A DNA stretch of 6,629 bases from a bacterium (GTDB lineage Bacteria > Patescibacteriota > WWE3 > 2-01-FULL-39-13 > JAQBTZ01). The notes below the pieces were generated by a model. It saw only the letters and a program-made list of their open reading frames with translations, made no database searches and had not been told where the DNA came from. Shown one piece after another: positions 1 to 6,629 of this stretch. A program made the translations under genes and the position numbers. How positions within the stretch are numbered: the stretch's first letter is position 1; each line of letters opens with the position of its first letter. The DNA lies in NCBI GenBank assembly GCA_027624675.1, contig JAQBTZ010000032.1:1-6629 (forward strand), read 5' to 3'.

Positions 1-2394
1 CTTGAAAGCTGTGGAGATAGTTGTGGTGTAGTTGTGAAAGGTAGAACTGATTTATGTAAAGGGAGTAGTATAAATAGTAGGTTGTTGAAAAGGCGTGTAT
101 TGGCAACCTCTGGGTTAGTTGGATATTCTGAAACTTTTGATCTGGTTGAGACATTTAAAATTGATGGAATATTTGGATCTGCAGATGTAGGAAAAGAATT
201 TAGTGCAAATCTATTTGCAGGAGGACATTTTAAAATGTCTAGCTTAACTGACCCAGCTGATCGTGATCAGGTTGTTAGATTTGGTGGTGGTGTTGTTAGT
301 AAAGGATTAGGAGGGGTTTTTCCAACAGGATTACCTAGTGATTTTAGTCAGGGGGTAAGGCCATCTATTTTATTTCCCGAACCATGGGCAAATTATTTAC
401 GTTTTGATTATCAGATAAAATGTGCCTCAGGAACATATTTGTTAGGTGAATGTATTACAAGTTCGATGAAAAGATATACTGATTTTTGTCCTCCGCCAGA
501 GCTACTAGATTATTCGCAAGAAGATCCAACACCTTTTACACCAGCTCGAAGCACAGTTTGTAAAAATAAGTGTGGTACCCTGGAAAAGTGGAAAAAAATT
601 TGTAAACAAGATTGGGAACTAATACCAATGTTTGATAATCCTGATGTACTTGTAAAACAGGCAGCATATATTAAGGGGTGTAATATAGAAACAGGGCATA
701 GCTTAGTAGGTGGAACGTTAGTTACAACAGTAACACACCAGGTAAGGGGAATGAATAACGTTACAAGTGCACTTAACCTAATGTTAAATAATTTTTCTGA
801 TAAAGGGCAAGGATTTAGCTCTAGTGGTGCGGTTGGTAACGAAACATCACCAATTATCGGATACACAGGGCCAGATGCTTTTACTATTGGCGATATAAAA
901 TCATTAGATTCATATTTTGGTTTTTCAGATTTTATTGAGGGTGATAGTCCTTCTAAATATAGTGGAGATAAAACTGCGTATGAAAGGCTAACTCCCTCGT
1001 TTGATAGCGCTAGCCCATTGCCTGCTAAAGGTAAAGCTATGTATTATGGATCAGGAGTAATGGAGCAGGTATACCAGAACAGGATTAACTGGGGGGATAT
1101 CGATATTTGTAATGAATGCATAGGTCAGGTTGCACTTTTACGCGAGGGAGATTTAAATCGAAGGGTATATATTAAACTCCCATTTGGTACTGATTACGAA
1201 GGACCATATCAGGTAATAGATACTGCAGCAAGAAAAGATGTAGGTGATTTGTTTGCAAAAGGCTGGGCAGTTGATGTTGGGTACAGTGTTTGGCAAAGCT
1301 GGCAACAAAAATATCCTGGGAAAGTACCACAAGGGCCTATCGATGGGGTTATAATTGTAAGTTCTCCACCAACTGGTGCTAATGTTTCAGGTCCAGTTGA
1401 AGGAACGCAGTATTCGTATAGCGAAAGCTCTACCTCAAAACCTATAGAATCTTTAAATATTATTCCAAAGTTAAAAAATTTAATTGGGTTAAAAGACGAA
1501 GATACAACTAAGATTGTGGCTCAAACCTATCCAGTTCGAACTTTGCAGTTTGACGATAACTGGAACCCAAATGTATGTGGTCAACTTAATTTAAACATGC
1601 AGGTGCAAATTTATCCTGAGGGTGGAGGGTATAGGATTGAGTGGATGTTACAAGGTAATCAAGCAGTTAACACAGGGTTTTCAGATATACAGGTTAAATT
1701 ACCAAACGGACAAGATACAGGAGTTTCAGTATGGGGTCCGACAGGTTCTGGTCCTGCAACTTACTGTTCTAGTGGATTTCAAGGTTGTGCGACAGGTAAC
1801 AACGGATATGGGCCAGTAAATGCGGGTAGTTTGCCAGTAGATTTGTTTGCAACAGCCAGAATCGACGAATGTAACGCATCAGATGGGCAATCTTCTGGAG
1901 CAACTTGTACTATAAATAAAGATGGAACAAGTACATGTTTATCAAGTGCTGTAGGTGGCGCTCCTGCATGTAGACCTCCACAAATTCCTGAAAATTATAA
2001 AACAGAAAATAATGATTCTATTGATATAGAAGATAACATGATGGGCGCTTTTGGGAATAGAGATTATAGCTGTACAGTTGAGATAGGTGGTGATGGTAAG
2101 GCAACTTGTAAACCAGCACAGTCTGTAACATATAAAATGTGGTTAGAGCTTAAATTTGCAGAACACGATAAAATATTTAGTTCTCTTACTACAAAAGATG
2201 GAAAAGGTGGTGTAATGAATAATATATTTGCAATCGAAGGTATAGAGCCCGAATTTAATAAAACCGGTAATCCAATTTTAACAGGGGTAACAAGTACAGC
2301 AGTAAGGTATTGTGACTCTACAACAGGTACTCCTGGTGGAAAGTTAGTCGACTCGGTTGAGTATAAAGATGATGGGTATTTCCTAAGCAGATAG
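1..2394 (+). CDS. Giant cysteine-rich extracytoplasmic protein, N-terminal piece (5' partial, frameshifted at 3' end), with a DPBB-like domain
   Basis: The frame is open from base 1, so the true start lies outside the window; the GTG at 34 is internal and has no ribosome binding site. Numbering from base 1, 797 residues are visible, with 22 cysteines, suggesting an exported, disulfide-bonded protein. Seven cysteines cluster at residues 141-227. Residues about 344-455 look like a double-psi beta-barrel: an AMYYGSGVM-type opening, a CNEC pair (C370, C373), then GQVALLREGDL, GPYQVIDTAAR (D407) and GWAVDVGY (D425). This resembles RlpA/3D-like wall-associated barrels, but I recognise it by pattern only and cannot assign catalysis. 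Residues about 515-790 are beta-rich, with two similar cysteine loops starting at C636 and C691. The TAG at 2392-2394 is probably premature: frame 3 continues the protein to 4178. No signal peptide can be seen because the N-terminus is missing. Coding status is firm, the domain call is tentative and the overall function is unknown. Confidence 0.85.
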   Translation, partial: LESCGDSCGVVVKGRTDLCKGSSINSRLLKRRVLATSGLVGYSETFDLVETFKIDGIFGSADVGKEFSANLFAGGHFKMSSLTDPADRDQVVRFGGGVVSKGLGGVFPTGLPSDFSQGVRPSILFPEPWANYLRFDYQIKCASGTYLLGECITSSMKRYTDFCPPPELLDYSQEDPTPFTPARSTVCKNKCGTLEKWKKICKQDWELIPMFDNPDVLVKQAAYIKGCNIETGHSLVGGTLVTTVTHQVRGMNNVTSALNLMLNNFSDKGQGFSSSGAVGNETSPIIGYTGPDAFTIGDIKSLDSYFGFSDFIEGDSPSKYSGDKTAYERLTPSFDSASPLPAKGKAMYYGSGVMEQVYQNRINWGDIDICNECIGQVALLREGDLNRRVYIKLPFGTDYEGPYQVIDTAARKDVGDLFAKGWAVDVGYSVWQSWQQKYPGKVPQGPIDGVIIVSSPPTGANVSGPVEGTQYSYSESSTSKPIESLNIIPKLKNLIGLKDEDTTKIVAQTYPVRTLQFDDNWNPNVCGQLNLNMQVQIYPEGGGYRIEWMLQGNQAVNTGFSDIQVKLPNGQDTGVSVWGPTGSGPATYCSSGFQGCATGNNGYGPVNAGSLPVDLFATARIDECNASDGQSSGATCTINKDGTSTCLSSAVGGAPACRPPQIPENYKTENNDSIDIEDNMMGAFGNRDYSCTVEIGGDGKATCKPAQSVTYKMWLELKFAEHDKIFSSLTTKDGKGGVMNNIFAIEGIEPEFNKTGNPILTGVTSTAVRYCDSTTGTPGGKLVDSVEYKDDGYFLSR
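2373..2394 (+). other. Frameshift junction joining the two plus-strand reading frames
   Basis: Frame 1 ends DDGYFLSR-stop at 2394, while frame 3 opens right after the TGA at 2370-2372 and reads FPKQIGHVIALTDWV. The shift must fall in this 22-base overlap. Restoring one base, most simply in the TTT at 2379-2381 or the GGG at 2374-2376, gives DGYFPKQIGHV or DGVFPKQIGHV and one protein of about 1,390 visible residues. No canonical X XXY YYZ slippery heptamer is present in the zero frame. A Phe tRNA slipping from TTC to TTT could in principle work, but nothing nearby supports it. A natural indel or a sequencing/assembly error is more likely. Confidence 0.8.
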
Positions 2395-4178
2395 GTCATG
2401 TAATTGCCTTAACCGACTGGGTACAAAATGAACTATTAAATATTAATAAAAAAGGTAATCAATCACCAAGTATTGATCCAGTTAATCCTAATATACCTGT
2501 GCCACCTAATCGACCAGGGGTAGTAGTTGGAGATGAAAAAGACTGGGTATTTGGAGGTAATGGTGTTGCACAGATTAATAATAAAGCTGAAAATTCCACA
2601 TATTTTCCTAGTGATTTATGTTCTTTAGAAAGCGGAAAGATACAGGTAAATATTACCGCCCAAAGTGGAGAGTATGCAGGGGTGTTTTTTAATGGATTAC
2701 TTGAAAATGCAGCTAACCCTAAGGGGTATTTAGCAGTGCTAAAATTTACTGAGCCAAAAGGACTTTATCTATATATAAATGATGGGGCAAACGAATATAA
2801 CTTAGCAAGTATGAAAATTGCTGGATTTGTGTCTGCAGACCTTAAGTATGATAAAAGTTATAGGGTTGTTATTAATACAAGTATTGAAAAAGGAAAACAT
2901 AGTGTACAAGTTACAGGTATAGGTGTATCTATTCAGGCTGATTTATTAGATAGTCAGTTTGCAAGTGGTAGAGTTGGATATTACACTAATAAAGCAGAGG
3001 CAACATTTACAGGTGGGTATACAAATGGAAATTGTGAGTTAGATACAATAATTGAAAAACCAAAAATTCCAACAAGTATAACAACAAATAGTGGTGTAGA
3101 GGTTTATGCAACTACAGTTTTTGATTATAATTTTGGTGATTATTTAGGAAAGTTTAGTCCAGCTCCTCCTCATGCGCAGGGTAATCCAAACACGGCTGTA
3201 AAGGTGATCTGGCGAAGCAGTACAACTAAAAGTAAGGTACAAGATCAAGAGTTAATATTTTGGAAAGAAAGGGCAAACGTACCATTTTTTCAGTTACCAT
3301 ACCTAAATACAAGTAATAACAAATTTACAACAATGGGGGTTAGCTTTGGGTATTTAGATGGAAATTTACCACATATTAATTTAGTTAATCAGTATGGTAG
3401 GCTTGGAGAAAACTCGGTTGTAAACATATTAAAAAACAAGCCAGATGAGGTAGTTATAGAGTGGATTTACTATGTTACAGATAGTACTAATGCAGGCACA
3501 AACAGACAATATAAAGTTGTAGAATATTACTATATTTATCCAAGTGGTGTTGTGTTTAGACAAGCAAAAATTATAGATTCATTTTCTGAAAATGGATTTA
3601 GTAATAAAAATTTGACAGCCTCGATTATCAGCCCAGTTGGCAAGATATGGTCAAACACATTACAGTTGTTAGATACCCAGATAAATAAAACAGGGCAAGT
3701 TATAGCGCTTGATCAAGCAAAACAGATAAGCTTTTTTGGAAAGAAAGAAGGCATAAATAATCCATTAAGTAATACTGTAACTGATTGGTCTGGGGATACT
3801 ATAAACAGCTTTGGTTTAACCACACCAAAAATTTTACTAATCGAACCAAGTGGATATAACGTATTTGCAGTTACTGGTGGTTATGGTTCTAGTGTTGTGC
3901 AAGATCCAAAAGGAGGTAAGGGATATACAAGTTACATTAATACTGTAATAGGCAGTAGTGTTGAGGTAAACAAAGTTGTTGAAACTGTAGATGATGTTAA
4001 TACGTTTCCAACAGAGGCATTTTTAGTAGGGTTACAAGGCGAGGAAACAAGCAATAACGACCAGATACTAAATACTATATATATAGTTAAGAAAGATAAA
4101 ACAGATACCCTAAACGATACTCAAATTGCAGAGATAAAAACAATAGGGACAGAGTTTATAAACGCAGTAAGCAATTAA
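2373..4178 (+). CDS. C-terminal piece of the giant surface protein: LamG/concanavalin-like domain plus large beta-rich domain
   Basis: Frame 3 is open from just after a TGA at 2370-2372 to TAA at 4176-4178. The only start-type codon before the first domain is a GTG at 2499 (559 residues if used), without a ribosome binding site or signal peptide. I therefore read this as the continuation of the upstream protein. Numbering from that GTG, residues about 13-179 resemble the laminin-G/3-keto-disaccharide-hydrolase type of jellyroll: WVFGGNG near the start, YAGVFFNG in the middle, and FASGRVGYYTNKAEATF at the end. Such domains usually bind carbohydrate or protein ligands. A short linker rich in Pro, Ile and Thr leads to a beta-rich region (about 195-559) containing VVIEWIYYVTD and VEYYYIYPSGVVFRQ. 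This recalls, from memory only, a domain of large secreted Planctomycetes-type proteins. Only two cysteines (C41, C179) are present, unlike the upstream piece. No membrane segment or sorting signal is visible at the C-terminus, which ends FINAVSN. Confidence 0.85.
   Translation, partial: WVFPKQIGHVIALTDWVQNELLNINKKGNQSPSIDPVNPNIPVPPNRPGVVVGDEKDWVFGGNGVAQINNKAENSTYFPSDLCSLESGKIQVNITAQSGEYAGVFFNGLLENAANPKGYLAVLKFTEPKGLYLYINDGANEYNLASMKIAGFVSADLKYDKSYRVVINTSIEKGKHSVQVTGIGVSIQADLLDSQFASGRVGYYTNKAEATFTGGYTNGNCELDTIIEKPKIPTSITTNSGVEVYATTVFDYNFGDYLGKFSPAPPHAQGNPNTAVKVIWRSSTTKSKVQDQELIFWKERANVPFFQLPYLNTSNNKFTTMGVSFGYLDGNLPHINLVNQYGRLGENSVVNILKNKPDEVVIEWIYYVTDSTNAGTNRQYKVVEYYYIYPSGVVFRQAKIIDSFSENGFSNKNLTASIISPVGKIWSNTLQLLDTQINKTGQVIALDQAKQISFFGKKEGINNPLSNTVTDWSGDTINSFGLTTPKILLIEPSGYNVFAVTGGYGSSVVQDPKGGKGYTSYINTVIGSSVEVNKVVETVDDVNTFPTEAFLVGLQGEETSNNDQILNTIYIVKKDKTDTLNDTQIAEIKTIGTEFINAVSN
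4175..4178. other. Convergent stop codons sharing a TTAA palindrome
   Basis: The plus-strand gene stops with TAA at 4176-4178, and the minus-strand gene stops with TAA read from 4177 back to 4175. The self-complementary TTAA therefore serves both. The genes overlap by four bases, and no hairpin-plus-T-run terminator fits between them. Any terminator would have to lie inside the opposing coding sequence, and none is obvious there. Confidence 0.9.
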
Positions 4179-5137
4179 ATAGCAGGAACATAAATATTAA
4201 CTACACCGCTATCGTTTTGGTTAAACTCGTTTTGCCCCTCAAAGTGAAAATAAGGAATTAATAGTTTATCCTGAACAAAATATATAATCTCAACCTTTGA
4301 GATATTTAAGCTGTTAGTATCAATTATTGGGTTATAAACCTCTTTAGAGTCTATCTCAACAAATATTTTATCTGATTTATCTTGTAATAGTTTTAAAGTT
4401 TCATCAAGCGATATGGTGTTATAAGTAGAGCTTCCCAAAATATCAAAAACCAAGCTGTACCATGTACTTATTTCAATAGAATAGCCCGTAATAGCATTGT
4501 CAACTACTATTGGTTTAATACTTCCGTAGTATAAGCTTTGAGCAAGTGTATCGCGATAGCTAAAAGTTTTATCTACCATTGGTATAATTGAGAAAACCTT
4601 AAGATATTGTGCTAAATCTGATGTTGCACCATCTGCCTCAACATCACTAATATTTACAACATAGTTTTCTGGTAGTGGTACAACTTTGTTTAATCCCGAG
4701 TTAGTAATTAACTCAACAATAGCTTTTTTATCATAAGATTTCTTTACTATATTTTCAGTTAAATAATACTGAACAAATCCATAATCAGATACACCTAAAC
4801 TTGTGTTTTCTTTTTTAAAAATAAAAATTTTAGTATTTCCCAAATCGACAGTTGATTCGTTTTCTGTAACATTTACGATATTTGCAATGTCTTTTGCCTG
4901 GTCAGATGAAAGTTTGCCTTGTAGTTTTTTCTCAATTTTATAAACAGGTAGATTTTTACCAAACACGTTTGTGTTGGTCTGAAAAACTAATTTAGGAGTT
5001 TTTTTAATCTCTGTAGTGTATTTGCTGTTTTCAACAGTAATCTCACCAAACTTTTTTTCAGGTCTAGTTGCAAACCAATAAAGTAAGTAAGCTAAAGCGA
5101 AAATTATTATTATGATAAAAAATGTTTTTGGTTTCAT
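4175..5137 (-). CDS. Single-pass membrane-anchored protein of unknown function, downstream partner of the M23 peptidase
   Basis: This encodes 320 residues from ATG at 5137-5135. That ATG follows the upstream peptidase stop by one base (TAATATG), implying translational coupling. A TTG further upstream (5164-5162) would overlap the peptidase gene and is less likely. No Shine-Dalgarno sequence is visible. The N-terminus is MKPK followed by one hydrophobic helix (about residues 5-23, including five consecutive Ile), then charged residues (RPEKK), so the rest should lie outside the cytoplasm. The body is mixed alpha/beta, without cysteines or obvious catalytic motifs. The C-terminal strands (KVEIIYFVQDKLLIPYFHFEG, then VVNIYVPAI) have the feel of YycH/YycI- or PepSY-type sensory domains, in which a strand reading roughly YY..D..L.P.Y.F.G recurs. 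That likeness is weak and no family is assigned. Gene order suggests it works with the M23 enzyme at the cell surface. Confidence 0.88.
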   Translation of the reverse strand: MKPKTFFIIIIIFALAYLLYWFATRPEKKFGEITVENSKYTTEIKKTPKLVFQTNTNVFGKNLPVYKIEKKLQGKLSSDQAKDIANIVNVTENESTVDLGNTKIFIFKKENTSLGVSDYGFVQYYLTENIVKKSYDKKAIVELITNSGLNKVVPLPENYVVNISDVEADGATSDLAQYLKVFSIIPMVDKTFSYRDTLAQSLYYGSIKPIVVDNAITGYSIEISTWYSLVFDILGSSTYNTISLDETLKLLQDKSDKIFVEIDSKEVYNPIIDTNSLNISKVEIIYFVQDKLLIPYFHFEGQNEFNQNDSGVVNIYVPAI

Positions 5138-5138
5138 A

Positions 5139-6629
5139 TTATTTACAAGGATTAAACGAGGCAAATTGCAACGGTTCTATTACTGACCCTGCAAAGTTAC
5201 CTAGTCTTACTTCGTAGTGAACATGTGGCCCTGAAGAATTACCTGTGTCACCAGAATATGCAATTACATCTCCTACATTAACTATAACACCATCTGTAAT
5301 ATGAGAGGGGGTACTAGGACCCTGGAGTATATCCCTAAGGTGGGCATAACGAATTGTATATATTCCATTTGTAACTATCACCATGTTTCCATATGCCGAA
5401 TACTCAATTTTTTCAACCATGAATTTCTGATGAGGACACCCAGGTTTGGTTCTATCAAGTATATTGTTATGCATATTACATACAGTCACGACTCCAGATA
5501 ATGTCGCAGTTAAGGGTTGTCCTTCTGGTGTACCAATATCTAGACCAGCATGTTTGACTCTTGTTTCTGGATCAATATGTCCAAAGCATTGTGTAATCCT
5601 AAATCCTATGCCATCGATAGAGTCAATTGGCGCGGGTGTACCTATTGGCTGATCAACCTTTCCTAATATCAATGATCCACTACCAGAGGTATTTCCTGCA
5701 CCCCCATCAGTTTGTGTATACGAGACATTAATATGTAAATTTATTACCCTACCATCTTCATTATTTCTAACAGCATTATAAAAAGGGAGTGTGATTTGTT
5801 TTGTATATTCACCATTTGCACTAATTGTAAAATTATCTTTATCATCAAATGTATCAAAAATTGTTTTTGGGTAAACCATTGTTTTTATATCTTTCCAATA
5901 ATTATCCTCAGTGTATTCTGAAATGGTTACACCCCAAACATTAATTTCTTTATCAAGATTATTTTTAATTGTTATATCAAACTTTGTATCTTGTGCTGAT
6001 GTAAGGTTGTTTGCAATTGTCGAGATTGGGTTATCTAGGTTGCGGACATTAACCACAACATCTTGATTAACAAATATCTCTCCTGATTCGTTACTACCAC
6101 CTCCAAGCCAAGCAAATGCCCCTCCTAGTATAATAATGATAATAAATATTGGCAGTGCAATAATTGCTAAAACTGTTCCACAACCAATAATAAACATTTT
6201 TTTGGTATTATCTCCAATAAGCGCATGCGGGTGCCCCCCAGTTAATCCCGCCCATATATTATGTATAAATTTGTGTAAAAGATCTTCAATTAAATACCCA
6301 AGTATTGCACCAAGCGGGCCAGCCACCGCCCCACCTAGTAACTTACCAAGTGATGCTCCTAATTTCATTGCCAAAGGGCTATTAAAGAAAAGATTTCCCT
6401 TTTTGTATTTTGACCAGATTGGGAATAATTTATTAAGTCCAGGGAGTTTCCACATTTTTCCACTCCATACCCGTATAAAGTTGTGAGCTTGTCCAGAAAA
6501 TTTTGATAGTCTTCCAATTAATCCTTGGTATTGTGAATTTAAACCTTTAGTATCTGCTAGTCCTAAAAATTGAAAAACTTCAATATCTCTTAATTTACCT
6601 TGATCTGCTAAGTTTTTTAATGTCCTAAA
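5139..6629 (-). CDS. Membrane-anchored M23 family metallopeptidase (LytM/lysostaphin-type), 5' partial
   Basis: The frame stays open to the window edge, giving 496 visible residues. The ATG at 6455-6453 is probably internal, since coding-like sequence continues upstream (for example IEVFQFLGLADTKG). From the visible N-terminus: residues about 89-115 are glycine-rich with zipper spacing (G91, G95, G99, G107, G111); 143-173 form a transmembrane helix preceded by KK; about 184-325 form an Ig/CARDB-like beta domain (FDITIKNNLDKEINVWGV); and about 340-490 form the M23 peptidase. Its zinc and catalytic residues are intact: H360 and D364 in HAGLD, H430 in YAHL, and H469/H471 in HVHYE. Such enzymes cleave peptide cross-links or stems of peptidoglycan. 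An insertion of roughly 25 residues within the catalytic domain carries C384 and C398, each followed closely by His (CNMH, CPH). The KK before the helix predicts the peptidase faces outward. It ends FNPCK, one base before the next gene. Envelope remodelling is likely; a role in a secretion or conjugation apparatus is possible but unsupported here. Confidence 0.93.
   Translation of the reverse strand, partial: FRTLKNLADQGKLRDIEVFQFLGLADTKGLNSQYQGLIGRLSKFSGQAHNFIRVWSGKMWKLPGLNKLFPIWSKYKKGNLFFNSPLAMKLGASLGKLLGGAVAGPLGAILGYLIEDLLHKFIHNIWAGLTGGHPHALIGDNTKKMFIIGCGTVLAIIALPIFIIIIILGGAFAWLGGGSNESGEIFVNQDVVVNVRNLDNPISTIANNLTSAQDTKFDITIKNNLDKEINVWGVTISEYTEDNYWKDIKTMVYPKTIFDTFDDKDNFTISANGEYTKQITLPFYNAVRNNEDGRVINLHINVSYTQTDGGAGNTSGSGSLILGKVDQPIGTPAPIDSIDGIGFRITQCFGHIDPETRVKHAGLDIGTPEGQPLTATLSGVVTVCNMHNNILDRTKPGCPHQKFMVEKIEYSAYGNMVIVTNGIYTIRYAHLRDILQGPSTPSHITDGVIVNVGDVIAYSGDTGNSSGPHVHYEVRLGNFAGSVIEPLQFASFNPCK

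Noticed and set aside
257..270. Inverted repeat CTGATC-GT-GATCAG
   Set aside because: It has a six-base stem with a two-base loop inside coding sequence, is not followed by a T-run, and is likely chance.
510..866. Open frame on the minus strand inside the first plus-strand gene
   Set aside because: It is antisense to a clearly coding frame, has no ribosome binding site, and its translation shows no recognisable domain.
2373..2394. Programmed -1 ribosomal frameshift
   Set aside because: No canonical slippery heptamer is in the zero frame, and I saw no convincing downstream stem or pseudoknot; an indel is simpler.
2064..2399. Minus-strand open frame covering the frameshift region
   Set aside because: It lies opposite well-formed protein sequence in both plus-strand frames and looks like a codon-composition shadow.
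4074..4087. Perfect 14-base palindrome ACTATATATATAGT near the convergent junction
   Set aside because: It lies within coding sequence and is made of alternating AT, common by chance at this composition; no T-run follows to make it a terminator.
6136..6486. Plus-strand open frame opposite the membrane part of the M23 gene
   Set aside because: The minus-strand frame has a coherent membrane helix and glycine-zipper pattern; this one is its complement, rich in Pro, Ile and Ser.
1..6629. Alternative genetic code (TGA read as Gly, as in some CPR lineages)
   Set aside because: All four coding stretches are free of in-frame TGA over their full length, and extending through TGA is not needed to explain any of them.

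Overview
The window is AT-rich and almost entirely coding. It has two units that converge on each other, and both run off the ends of the window. The long secreted or membrane-anchored proteins, the weak ribosome binding sites, the tight packing and the TAA stops suggest a Candidate Phyla Radiation (Patescibacteria) genome or a similar small-genome bacterium. No marker gene is present, so this placement is an inference. In-frame TGG is used for Trp and no TGA is read through, so the standard bacterial code fits.

Plus strand, 1-4178: this reads best as one giant extracytoplasmic protein broken by a one-base frameshift at about 2373-2394. The first piece (1-2394, 5' end outside the window) is cysteine-rich and contains a domain resembling a double-psi beta-barrel (DPBB). 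The second piece (about 2373-4178) has almost no cysteine. It carries a LamG/concanavalin-like beta-sandwich domain followed by a large beta-rich domain of uncertain family. No usable start codon or ribosome binding site separates the pieces, and the two frames join smoothly.

Minus strand, 6629-4175: the upstream gene (5139-6629, 5' end outside the window) encodes a membrane-anchored M23 (LytM/lysostaphin-type) metallopeptidase. It has a glycine-zipper segment, a transmembrane helix, an Ig-like beta domain and an intact zinc site. One base after its stop, a second gene (4175-5137) encodes a protein with one N-terminal membrane anchor and an unrecognised extracytoplasmic domain. These two are almost certainly co-transcribed.

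The two units meet at a shared TTAA (4175-4178) that supplies both stop codons, so there is no room for an intergenic terminator. Functionally this looks like a cell-envelope locus: a peptidoglycan peptidase with a membrane partner, facing a giant surface protein that may also bind cell wall or carbohydrate. I saw no RNA genes, mobile elements, CRISPR arrays or convincing promoters. No non-coding stretch exceeds 300 bases. The only apparent gap, 2395-2498, is explained as coding once the frameshift is allowed for.
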